A stretch of 64,000 bases of DNA from Streptomyces griseofuscus (GTDB lineage Bacteria > Actinomycetota > Actinomycetes > Streptomycetales > Streptomycetaceae). The position numbers and the translations under genes were made by a program. The notes beneath the pieces are model-generated. The model was not told the DNA's origin. It was given only the letters and a program-made list of their open reading frames with translations, and did no database searches. Within the stretch, counting starts at the first letter, position 1; every line of letters starts with the position of its first letter. Below, one piece after another: positions 52,661 to 60,978 of the stretch. The stretch covers positions 156,611 to 220,610 of the forward strand of contig NZ_CP051007.1 of NCBI RefSeq assembly GCF_014673495.1, given 5' to 3'.

Positions 52661-54334
52661 TTACCGTTTGACCCGGCCGCGAACTGCCAGGACGGCGAGG
52701 CCCAGGAGCGTGGGTTCGCCGACGCGGGAAAGCATTTCTATATAGGTGCCGGCCGTGGTGAGGTCTTGACCAGAGGAGCGGAAAACCACCGAGTTGATCA
52801 CTATGCGCAACGATTTGTCGAAACGCTGCTCAGTCAGACGGGCCATAAGTGGCCCCGCCGGATAGACGGGGTCGGGGGTGTCAGTTCTGAAGGTGAGGTG
52901 TCGGCCGGTTAGTGTCCCGGCGCTCTGCGGCTTTGGCGCCTCCTTGGGTATGCCCCACAGCATCATCAACAGCACGGTGGCGGTCATGGCGGACAGTAGC
53001 CAGCCCAGCGCACGAGAGGCCCGCAACCCGTAGCCGGAGAGCGCCCAGTACAAAGCCAGCAGGCGCCGTTCCCCGCGGGGACGAGCCGGATCCAGTCGAC
53101 GCATCTCCATCTCGCCGTAGTAGAAATCCGCGGCGTCCGGCTCGTTCTTGGCGTCTTCGAACGATTTGCGCAACTGGCGGTACATTCGGGTCAGTTCCGC
53201 TGGCCCCACCGGCTCTGCCCTTATGCCAGTGCCAGGTGCAGCGGTCCAGCCGGGCTGCCCGCGAGTGAACCGCCAGTGGTGCTCCTCGGCCAGTGCCTGG
53301 CGCGAGGTCCACTTGGTCAGCAGGGCTCCGCGGCGCCTCACACCGCTCGGAGCCGAGGCGAAAGAACAACCGCCGTCCATTTGAAGCTGGTCGAGATTGA
53401 AGGTCCCTGCGAACTGGCATGTGGAGAGATCCAGATCGCTCAGCACGAGATGGGCCGCACTGGTTCCGCTGACCGAGGCCACCCGCGCCCGAGTGGCCAA
53501 GCCCATCAGTCGCGCCTCGTACATGATCTCACCCGGGGACCTCCCGAAGGCGGTGCGAGCCGACGTGATCGTGAGCGGGTACTCAAGAACTGCGTCGGTG
53601 AGATCCACTGTGGCATAGCGCAGTCGCAGAGCGGCGGTGGCTGCCCACCGCGTGCGGAAGCACAGCACCCTGTGCGCCGCCAACTCGGCAGCCATCGGGC
53701 CACGGAATTCCGTGACTGACAGATTGACGGTCCCAGCGCAGACCAGCGGCCCGAGATTCGTCACCTTTTCAAAGACGGAGCCCCGAAAGTCGACGCCGCG
53801 GTGAAACGTCGCCTCTCCGAACCACGCCGTGTCGTTGAAAGTAGCGCCGAACAGAGCGCTGCCAGCGAATGTCGCCCGAGCGAACGAAGTAACGCCGGCG
53901 AACGTCACCCTGTCGAAGGCTGCACTGCTGGCGAAGAACACTCCATGAAAGGCCGCCAAGTCCGTGAACGTCGCCATGCTGAACTGAGCTTGGCCGGCGA
54001 ACATTGCGTTGGCGAACCGGGTGTCGCCGGTGAACGTTGCCATGCCGAACCATGCGTGGCCGAACTGAGGCCGCCCGGTAGCGGGATCCTGCAACGCGGT
54101 CAGTAGCTCGTTGAGCAGGGCCGGGCTTAAATGCGTGCCACGGTGATCGATGTCGCTGCCAGGGGACAGGCGCGCGAGGTAGGCGCTCCGGGTAGCAGCA
54201 TCAAGATGCTGCAAACACCGGCCGTACGGTGCGACGGCGCTGCCGTGGCATTCGTCTGGCTCTCCCGCCTCGTTTCCGTAGTCGCAGTGCTGCCAAGGAG
54301 GCGGGGTGGGGTCGGGAGCGCCGGAGGAAACCAT
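52661..54334 (-). CDS. Membrane-anchored pentapeptide-repeat protein
   Basis: 557 residues from ATG 54334; the open frame runs on upstream without conserved sequence. An N-terminal Cys/His segment (PPWQHCDYGNEAGEPDECHG, GRCLQHLD) may bind zinc. Residues about 75-180 are pentapeptide repeats with Phe or Leu at the centre (FANAMFAGQAQFSMATFTDL, FARATFAGSALFGATFNDTA). A helical region follows (MYRQLRKSFEDAKNEPDAAD), then two hydrophobic segments near the end (WLLSAMTATVLLMMLWGIPK and LLGLAVLAVRG). Low local GC suggests transfer. Function unknown; repeat proteins of this type can mimic DNA or anchor effectors. Confidence 0.8.
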   Translation of the reverse strand: MVSSGAPDPTPPPWQHCDYGNEAGEPDECHGSAVAPYGRCLQHLDAATRSAYLARLSPGSDIDHRGTHLSPALLNELLTALQDPATGRPQFGHAWFGMATFTGDTRFANAMFAGQAQFSMATFTDLAAFHGVFFASSAAFDRVTFAGVTSFARATFAGSALFGATFNDTAWFGEATFHRGVDFRGSVFEKVTNLGPLVCAGTVNLSVTEFRGPMAAELAAHRVLCFRTRWAATAALRLRYATVDLTDAVLEYPLTITSARTAFGRSPGEIMYEARLMGLATRARVASVSGTSAAHLVLSDLDLSTCQFAGTFNLDQLQMDGGCSFASAPSGVRRRGALLTKWTSRQALAEEHHWRFTRGQPGWTAAPGTGIRAEPVGPAELTRMYRQLRKSFEDAKNEPDAADFYYGEMEMRRLDPARPRGERRLLALYWALSGYGLRASRALGWLLSAMTATVLLMMLWGIPKEAPKPQSAGTLTGRHLTFRTDTPDPVYPAGPLMARLTEQRFDKSLRIVINSVVFRSSGQDLTTAGTYIEMLSRVGEPTLLGLAVLAVRGRVKR

Positions 54335-54705
54335 GCTTATGGAGACGGCCAGCTCCCAGTAGCGGTTGCTGGCAGACCGACCTCGAACGGTGCGCGTGAA
54401 GGCCGCCGACTCTGAACCGCTCCGGGTCTGCCTTGTCGACCAGATGGTTACAAGTTGCGCGGTTGCTTCGGCCGACCGGGTGCGTTCGGTGAGACACATT
54501 GAGGCCCGCGCTCCTCGAGGGGCCACGGGCTTCGTCGTTCCCAACGAGCGGCACGACAGTCAGCGTGATGCGATGCCCCTGAAGCCCGGCCCGCTGCAGC
54601 AGTTACTCGCCTGGGGTTCGTGCGCCGACTGCCGCCGTCCTTGCTGTTGGAGTACGAGCCGCGCTCGACGTGGTGCGCGACGCTGTGCCCCTGCTGGTCG
54701 TGGGG
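54335..54705. other. No gene seen
   Basis: 370 bases upstream of the pentapeptide-repeat gene, presumably holding its promoter. Frames are shadows. Confidence 0.4.
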
Positions 54706-54709
54706 ACGG

Positions 54710-55047
54710 TCAGGCGGCCAACCGGTGCCGTGGGCCCGCGAGATGGTCTTCGGCCAGGGGGCGGTCCAGGATGCTGTGGGTCCCGATCCGGTGCCACACG
54801 ATGTGGGTGAGCCCGGCGACCACCGCCCGGCCGTAGGACCACGTCGCGCGGCCGTCCGGTGCCCAGGTGAGCTCATAGACGCCCGGCGCGCGGCGCACGC
54901 CTTCCGTAAGCCGGGGCGGAACTGGCGGCCGGTGCGCAGGTCGGGGACGAAGGCGTCCAGGACGACGCGGCGGAAGCGCTGGCGCTGGGCAGGGGTGAGG
55001 TGCTGGAGGTCGGCGGTGAAGCGGGGGCAGGTCTCGAAGGTGGGCAC
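54710..55047 (-). pseudogene. Small conserved actinomycete protein, frameshifted
   Basis: From ATG 55047 the frame gives MPTFETCPRFTADLQHLTPA, QRQRFRRVVLDAFVPDLRTG and RQFRPGLR; the family continues one frame over as GVRRAPGVYELTWAPDGRAT, WSYGRAVVAGLTHIVWHRIG and THSILDRPLAE. One base was lost near 54912. The plan (N-terminal helices, beta sheet, final WRRIG-like strand) is reminiscent of RelE-like proteins, but that is only a suggestion. Confidence 0.55.
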
Positions 55048-55234
55048 GGTGGTGTCCTCCGGGCAGCACGACGAAGCCCCCGGCGGGTGCCGGGGGCCGC
55101 TGTAGGCGGTGCTCGTTGGTGGTGTGTCTTCCTTGGCGTGTGGTGGTGCTCGATGGCGCTTGCTGGCATGTTCGAGTTGGGATGTGAGGGCTGCCGGAGA
55201 GCGATGACATTCGCGTCCGGCCCGGGGCCGCTTC

Positions 55235-55287
55235 CCGCCAGGCGGGCACCTGAGAAGAAAGTTCGGCTACTGCTCCCGCCTGGCGGG
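55235..55287. promoter_or_regulatory. Twin 13-base palindromes before the relaxase gene
   Basis: CCCGCCAGGCGGG (55235-55247) and CCCGCCTGGCGGG (55275-55287) are 40 bases apart start to start, almost four helical turns, 55 bases upstream of the relaxase start. Probably an operator bound by a dimer pair, or part of the transfer origin. Confidence 0.65.
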
Positions 55288-55341
55288 ACGTGCTGCTGAT
55301 CGGCCTTTTCTTGCAGGTCAGGGCCGTGTGGCGTGGTCTGC

Positions 55342-57300
55342 ATGACAGTCGACATCAGGGTCATCCGGGCCGGTCAGATGTACCGCTACTTCTTCCGCGA
55401 GACCGTCGTCGGTGACGGCCGCCGCCCGGCCCGCACACCGCTGCGCGCCGCCCAGGAGCAAGCCGGGGTCCCGGTCGGACGCTGGATGGGCCGGGGGCTT
55501 GCCGCGCTCGGGCTGGCGCCGGGTGAGGAGGTCACCGAGGCGCAGCTGCGGAACCTGTTCGGCGAACGGGGCCGCTACCCGTACGCGGACCGGATCGAGG
55601 CCGACCGGCTCGCCGCGGGCGACTCCCCGAAGAAGGCGTTCAAGGCGGGCGCCCTGGGACGCCGGGTCACGGTCACGGGCGTGGACTTCGTCTTCCGGCC
55701 GCAGCCGACGATCTACCTCCTGTGGGCATTCGGGGACGAGGAAACGCGGCGGGTGATCGAGGCCGCGCACGAGCGGGCGATCGAGCGGGTGCTGGAGTGG
55801 ATCGAGGACGAGGTGGCCGTGATCCGGTACGGCAAGGACGGCATCTACCGGGTGCGCCCGCCCGGCGGTCTCGTCGCCGCCCGCTTCCGCCACCACGAGG
55901 CGCGCTCCGGCCGCCCCTTGCTCCATGACCACCTGCTGCTGTCCGTGAAGGGGCAGCGCCTGGACGGGAAGTGGGGCTCGATCCACACCACGGCCCTGTA
56001 CGAGAACACCGTGGCGGCCTCCGCGCTCTACAGCGAGATCGTGGCCGCGGAGGTCTGCGAGACGCTGGGGCTGGCGACCGAGCCGCGCACCGTCACCCCG
56101 GGACGCCGGCCGGTGATGGAGATTGCCGGGGTGCCCCACGAGCTGATCTGCTGGACTGCCCGGCGCAGCGACCAGATCGCCGCCTGCCTCGCCGACTTGG
56201 AGCACGAGTACGTCACCGCCGTCGACGACGACGGCGAGCCGCGGTTCCTGCCCGTGGTCTCCGAGCGGGCCCGCGCCAAGATGAACCAGATCGCCGCCCG
56301 CAAGACCCGCCCGCCCAAGCGGAAGACCCGGCCGCTCGCGCAACTGCGTGCCTGGTGGAAGGTGAGCGCGATCCTCACCTCCAAGGTCTCCGCCGACGTC
56401 ATCAACTCCCTCCTCGAGCACGCCCGCGCCGCGGCCGCCGCGATCCGGGCCCGCGTCGCGGCCGTGGTCGACGTCGCCCTGGCGGCCGTCGACGTCACCG
56501 CGACGGTGTTCGTCATGAACGACGGCGACCGCTTCCACCGCCGGCACCTGCTCGCTGAAGCCCGCCGCTACCTCGCCCTCGTCCTGCGCGGCCGCCGCCG
56601 CGACCCCGGCCTGGACGAGGAGATCGTGGCCGCCGCCATCTCCACCCACTGCCTGGACATCAGCGAGCCGAAGACCGTGCGCGGCCTGGAGGCCGGCTAC
56701 CGCCTCTACACCGCCCTGTGGTCCATGTCCGACCTCCCCGCCCGCCCCCGCCCCCCGGCCGCCGCGCCCGACCCGGACCGGCAACGCCCAGCCGATTCAG
56801 GCAAGCCGGCCGCGCACCGGCCCCCGGGCCAGGACGCGGGGGAGTGGGAGATCCCCCGCATCCCGCTCCCGTGCGAGCGCGCCGTCCTCGCCGGCGCGGC
56901 GGTCCGGCAGAAGCTGCGCACCACCACCGCGACCGCCGTGCGGGGCCGGGCGTACGACGTCGTCGCCCATCAGCAGGCGGCGATGCCCGAGGAGTTGCTC
57001 GCACCCGAGCCGGCCGACCCCGAGCACGACGACCAGGAGCCGAAGCCCGGCCGCCGCGACGCGATCGACATGACGGTGCTGCGGGCCGTGCGGGCGTCCC
57101 GTACGGATGTGGAATCCCTCGATCGGCTGCGCCACCTTCAGGACGTGTACACCAAGGCGGGAGAGGACGCCCGCGCCCGCGCGGCCCGCTGGACCGCACC
57201 GGACGATGCCGATGCAGTGCACCCGGTGCGCCCGGACGACCAGCGGGCGCACCGCCCGCAGGAGCCCGGACCGCACCGCGGCCGGGAGGCCGGCCATTGA
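55342..57300 (+). CDS. MobF-type (TrwC) conjugative relaxase without helicase domain
   Basis: 652 residues from ATG 55342 (GTG 55333 possible). The relaxase domain shows candidate nucleophile Tyr14/Tyr16 (IRAGQMYRYFF), GRWMGRGLAALGLAPGEEVT, HH at 184-185 and HDH at 195-197 (RPLLHDHLLLSVKGQ), the metal-binding triad, and ALYENTVAASALYSEIVAAE. TrwC/TraI usually carry a C-terminal SF1 helicase; here the remaining ~300 residues have no Walker motif and end in a Pro/His tail. It probably nicks at an oriT and needs a separate helicase. Identification as MobF is strong, transfer role inferred. Confidence 0.8.
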   Translation: MTVDIRVIRAGQMYRYFFRETVVGDGRRPARTPLRAAQEQAGVPVGRWMGRGLAALGLAPGEEVTEAQLRNLFGERGRYPYADRIEADRLAAGDSPKKAFKAGALGRRVTVTGVDFVFRPQPTIYLLWAFGDEETRRVIEAAHERAIERVLEWIEDEVAVIRYGKDGIYRVRPPGGLVAARFRHHEARSGRPLLHDHLLLSVKGQRLDGKWGSIHTTALYENTVAASALYSEIVAAEVCETLGLATEPRTVTPGRRPVMEIAGVPHELICWTARRSDQIAACLADLEHEYVTAVDDDGEPRFLPVVSERARAKMNQIAARKTRPPKRKTRPLAQLRAWWKVSAILTSKVSADVINSLLEHARAAAAAIRARVAAVVDVALAAVDVTATVFVMNDGDRFHRRHLLAEARRYLALVLRGRRRDPGLDEEIVAAAISTHCLDISEPKTVRGLEAGYRLYTALWSMSDLPARPRPPAAAPDPDRQRPADSGKPAAHRPPGQDAGEWEIPRIPLPCERAVLAGAAVRQKLRTTTATAVRGRAYDVVAHQQAAMPEELLAPEPADPEHDDQEPKPGRRDAIDMTVLRAVRASRTDVESLDRLRHLQDVYTKAGEDARARAARWTAPDDADAVHPVRPDDQRAHRPQEPGPHRGREAGH

Positions 57301-57366
57301 GTGCATCCGATGCCGCGGCGTCCCCGGGTGCGGGCTGGGCAGCGCATGGTCCTGCGGGCGGCGGGG

Positions 57367-57669
57367 TCAGACAGTGCTGGCGATCCAGCCGACCGTCTCG
57401 GAGGTGTGGAGGCCGTCCGAGATGGCCTTGCCGCCGCCGACCAGTTCATTCATGCGGATTTTGAAGCCGGCGGTGGTGACGTCCGCGATCCGCAGGCCCG
57501 GGGTGTCCGGGCCGTTGAAGGTCTGGACGAACGGGACCACGATCACCGACGCGTTGTCCGGGAAGGGCGAGGGGAAGGTGACCTGGGTGAACGTCGAGGT
57601 GGCACCCCCGGTGGTCTCCGCAGCGCTGGAGGAGCTCAGCTGAACCTTGCCGGTCTGGATCATGCTCAT
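57367..57669 (-). CDS. H-type-lectin-like small protein (100 aa)
   Basis: From ATG 57669 with AAAGGCGG upstream. FTQVTFPSPFPDNASVIVVP, FVQTFNGPDTPGLRIADVTT and AGFKIRMN follow the beta-sandwich pattern of H-type lectins and phage tail receptor-binding parts; the ending VGWIAS is also typical. No signal peptide. May be a phage remnant or secreted by another route. Confidence 0.55.
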   Translation of the reverse strand: MSMIQTGKVQLSSSSAAETTGGATSTFTQVTFPSPFPDNASVIVVPFVQTFNGPDTPGLRIADVTTAGFKIRMNELVGGGKAISDGLHTSETVGWIASTV

Positions 57670-57879
57670 GACTTCCGCCTTTCATGGAGCCTGCCGACGC
57701 GGCGCCCGGCACTGAAGCCGTATTCGCCGCGGTATGGATTGTTTGTCCGTGAAGCAACCGGAGGTGTCTTGCCCGTGATCATCCGTGTTTAGAGCGCAAG
57801 TAACCGATGAGCGTTGATCATGCCGATTCCACTTGCCAAAGCACTCACGAGGTCAGCCCGGACTCGCGGCTCGGTGTTC

Positions 57880-58523
57880 GTCGCGTCGATGACGCTCGTC
57901 CTGTGCCGCCACGGCGACCAGCCGCACCCGCCGCTGCTGCTCGTCTTCAACCGGATCGGCCCCCGCAATCCCAACACCGTCATCACGCAGTTGGCCGAGC
58001 TGACAGAGCGGCATTGGAAGGGCACCGCGTACGACGGCGGCTTCCACATGTACGACGGCACGCTGCCCATCGTGGTCACCGGCATGAAGCAGCTCCAGGA
58101 GCACGGCCCGGCCGGAGCGGTATTCCGGCGCTTCGGACGACCGCAGAACCAGACGCTCCTCGGGGCAACCCGCGCCGCGAAGCCCACGACGCCCGCAGGC
58201 AGGCCGAGTACGCCGCCCGCCAGCGGGAGCACCAGGAGGAGCTGCGCCGCATCGCCGCGCAGCACAAGGCCGAGCGCGAGGCCAGCCGCCCGGTGTGCGC
58301 CGGCTGCGGCACCCGGTTCACCGACGAACGGTGGAAGGCCATCGAGCCCTCCGGGTGGGGCGCCCCACGCGACACCCACCTGCACCTGTGCGACCGCTGC
58401 AAGCAGCGCGCCATCACTGCCGAACACCAAGTCGAGCAGGCCGGGCCCGAGCACCAGGAGCACGACCAAGCTGTGCCCGAGCAGAAGGCCGGCGGCACAT
58501 GGCTCTCCCGCTTCCGCGCATGA
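57880..58523 (+). pseudogene. Replication-relaxation-like protein, N-terminus lost, frameshifted
   Basis: From about 57899 the sequence CRHGDQPHPPLLLVFNRIGP, ITQLAELTERHWKGTAYDGG and FRRFGRPQNQTLLG matches the copy at 38.9 kb; near 58160 the family moves one frame over as NPRREAHDARRQAEYAARQR, then SRPVCAGCGTRFTDERWKAI, HLHLCDRCKQRAIT and a stop at 58523. Two CxxC pairs in the tail look like a zinc ribbon. The first ~200 residues are lost. Confidence 0.7.
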
Positions 58524-58637
58524 TCCGGGTGCTGACGCAGCGCGGTGGTTCTGGACGACCGCGCTGTCGGTGCTGAGCGCCACAATGGCGGTGCGGTGCG
58601 CACAGGTAGACAGGGACTAGACGAACAGGAAGTGCCC

Positions 58638-59189
58638 GTGACAGACGACCACGAATACGTCGTTGCTGGCCGAGACCTCCGTGCCTATGTAGAGGAGTGG
58701 CTCGCTGGTCTCGAAGACCCAGAGGGACACGCTTACGGCCTGCTGGTCGAAGCCCGCCGTGATCCCAACCTGAGAGAGAGGGCGGACTACGGCGCCGCCT
58801 ACGTCATGCAGGCAATCGCTCCAAAGGTATGGGGCGATCAAGGTGGGATTCAGGAACTACTGCTCTTTGCGGTGATTGCCACCTACCAGATGACAGAACG
58901 CACGGGCTGGGAGGACTGCGCGACCTTCGTTAAGCAGGCATTTGCTCATATGCACCGTATTGGGGAGGTTGAAGCTGCTCGCCAGCTCCGAGCTGCCGTC
59001 GAGGCGCGGGCCAGCGACGGGCATGCTCGCGCACGGAGTGAGACGTATCAGATGCTTGGGCGGCCACTTGATGCTGATCCCGCGCGGACTGCGTACTGGG
59101 ATCGCGAGCGAGCCAAGGGGAATGAACGGGATCTTCGTGCAGCCGCAGCACTGGATCCCGAGGGGCACAAAGCCCCCTGGGAGCAGTGA
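58638..59189 (+). CDS. Unknown helical protein (183 aa), first gene of a lower-GC island
   Basis: From GTG 58638, AGGAAG upstream. The protein is mostly helical: YVVAGRDLRAYVEEWLAGLE, ELLLFAVIATYQMTERTGWE, CATFVKQAFAHMHRIGEVEA and ARSETYQMLGRPLDADPART. No membrane segment or known domain; the helix pairs might be repeat-like. The DNA is visibly less GC-rich than its neighbours, so acquired. It lies 125 bases before the nuclease-like gene, with a 23-codon ORF between. Confidence 0.7.
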   Translation: MTDDHEYVVAGRDLRAYVEEWLAGLEDPEGHAYGLLVEARRDPNLRERADYGAAYVMQAIAPKVWGDQGGIQELLLFAVIATYQMTERTGWEDCATFVKQAFAHMHRIGEVEAARQLRAAVEARASDGHARARSETYQMLGRPLDADPARTAYWDRERAKGNERDLRAAAALDPEGHKAPWEQ

Positions 59190-59257
59190 TCCAACAAGTC
59201 AGGGAGGCCGCTGCCGACGCGCTTGGTCCCCGTCAGCAGCGGCTGCCAGGGTGGTAG
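59186..59257 (+). CDS. Tiny ORF between the two island genes (23 aa)
   Basis: GTG 59186 overlaps the stop of the preceding gene (GTGA). The product VIQQVREAAADALGPRQQRL ends in PGW. It may be a coupling or leader peptide. Weak support. Confidence 0.3.
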   Translation: MIQQVREAAADALGPRQQRLPGW

Positions 59258-59313
59258 GTGGACCGTGAGGAGCACCCGCTGTAGCTGGCTTACTCGGCAA
59301 GAGCTTCCACCTC

Positions 59314-60918
59314 ATGGCCACCGATTGGGACGCCCTGAAGTACGTACACCTCGCTGGAGCTGGGGGAGACGCCCGCCTGGCTGGCTCAGAGTGGGAAAAT
59401 CCTGCGACAACGCCCCACTCAGTCAGCCACGCTTGGTCAGTGGCGGCATATCTCTACGACCGGATGGTCACGGATCACGAGTACGTACAGCGAGTCAGGC
59501 AGCAGCGCCCCAGTGCCCTGCTGCCCGTCATCGCCGCAGCATCAGCTCACTGGCACAGCGACACATGGTGGAACAGCCCGGCCCGGAAATACACGCCGTG
59601 GGCTCTCGCCGATGTCGCTCGCACCAGCCTTGCCTACGGAAATGAGTACCGCGGGGACGGCGGGTGTACTGAGCGCGACCTACTGAGCATGCTTGCCGCA
59701 TACGCGGCGTTGACCGATCTTATGGTCCGTGACAACGGTAGTACCGAATCCATCGCCAGCTGGCTGCTGCGTACTTCAGGTGAGCAGTTCACCTACCAGG
59801 AGTTCGGATTCAACGATCTTGCCCGGACCGCCGCCCTGTTCAGCCAGACGTCCTCCACCCGTACACCGAGATGTCTTGTCGACGGATGGGACGAGGAACT
59901 TCTTGGTTGCTCCTTGGCCGACTATGTCGGCGTCACCCAACTCCTGCAGGTGTCGGCACTACGAAACGAAGGCCGCTTCGATCCGGCCTGGCTGCGCCAG
60001 CCCCAGATGGAGCAGATCTGTTCCGTCATTCCCGAACGCACCATACGGGAAGTTACTGAGCGTCACTTCGTCATCGACCAGAAGGCCTTCAAAGCCGATA
60101 ACGAGGCACGGCGGCTTAGCCGAGATCCCCACCTGCGCCACTTCGAGTACAACCCGCTGCGAGGGCGCCCCTTCTTGTCCGGCTTCGGCACGGGCTATCT
60201 GGCCCCCTCATCACACTTGATCATTCCCAAGGGGAGCCCTCTCGGTCTGTACTACATGGGCATGGCCCACTTCGGGAACGACTTCGCCCGGGAGCTCGGG
60301 GACCTGTTCGAGCAGTACGTAGGACGCCAGCTGCGCCAGCTTCCCGACGCGGAGGTCCATGCCGAGATCGTCTACCGAGACGAGCGACGCAGCGTCGACT
60401 GGATCGTCCTCTTCGAGGATCTGGTCCTGCTTGTCGAAGTGAAGTCCACGCGGCCAACCCAACAGCTACGGCTCGGCGTACTGGATCGCACCAGCGCGGC
60501 CCTACGCCAGATCAAGCACGCCTACAAGCAGTTGGAGACCACCGCAGCGCTGATCACCGATAGAAATCCGAGCTTCAGGCACATCCCCGTAGACCGGCCT
60601 ATGCACGGTCTGGTTGTGACCATGGAGCCCTTCCACACTGCCAACGCGCCATTCCAGAAGGAAGTGCGGCCGAGCACAGACATACCTGTCACCGTCTGCA
60701 GCGCCACAGAACTCGAGCACCTCGTCACGTTGAGGGACACCTCGGCAAGCCAGCTCCTCCTCGAACGACACGGGGACCCCCTGACGTCGACGTACTCCCT
60801 CAATACTTCTCTCGTCGGCCGGAACGGCGGCCGCAACGCGATTCTGGATGCGGCCTGGGACAGCTACCCGTGGAAGAGACACGCCGATCTTGAGAGCCAG
60901 GCTGCCAAGGATGGGTGA
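59314..60918 (+). CDS. Unknown protein with PD-(D/E)XK nuclease-like domain (534 aa)
   Basis: From ATG 59314. The N-terminal ~330 residues are unrecognised (PHSVSHAWSVAAYLYDRMVT, FEYNPLRGRPFLSGFGTGYL, Cys- and Tyr-containing). From about residue 330 it reads FARELGDLFEQYVGRQLRQL, then AEVHAEIVYRDERRSVDWIV and LFEDLVLLVEVKST: Asp362, Glu375 and Lys377 form D-x12-E-x-K, the restriction-nuclease-like active site. This domain order (unknown sensor plus C-terminal PD-(D/E)XK) occurs in defence proteins, but none can be named. Lower GC, convergent with the TtrA-type helicase. Confidence 0.7.
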   Translation: MATDWDALKYVHLAGAGGDARLAGSEWENPATTPHSVSHAWSVAAYLYDRMVTDHEYVQRVRQQRPSALLPVIAAASAHWHSDTWWNSPARKYTPWALADVARTSLAYGNEYRGDGGCTERDLLSMLAAYAALTDLMVRDNGSTESIASWLLRTSGEQFTYQEFGFNDLARTAALFSQTSSTRTPRCLVDGWDEELLGCSLADYVGVTQLLQVSALRNEGRFDPAWLRQPQMEQICSVIPERTIREVTERHFVIDQKAFKADNEARRLSRDPHLRHFEYNPLRGRPFLSGFGTGYLAPSSHLIIPKGSPLGLYYMGMAHFGNDFARELGDLFEQYVGRQLRQLPDAEVHAEIVYRDERRSVDWIVLFEDLVLLVEVKSTRPTQQLRLGVLDRTSAALRQIKHAYKQLETTAALITDRNPSFRHIPVDRPMHGLVVTMEPFHTANAPFQKEVRPSTDIPVTVCSATELEHLVTLRDTSASQLLLERHGDPLTSTYSLNTSLVGRNGGRNAILDAAWDSYPWKRHADLESQAAKDG

Positions 60919-60978
60919 GTGCATGCCCGCCTGCGATGCAGCATATGCACTCACCTGGCTCTTCCCCGGCCTCCACAA

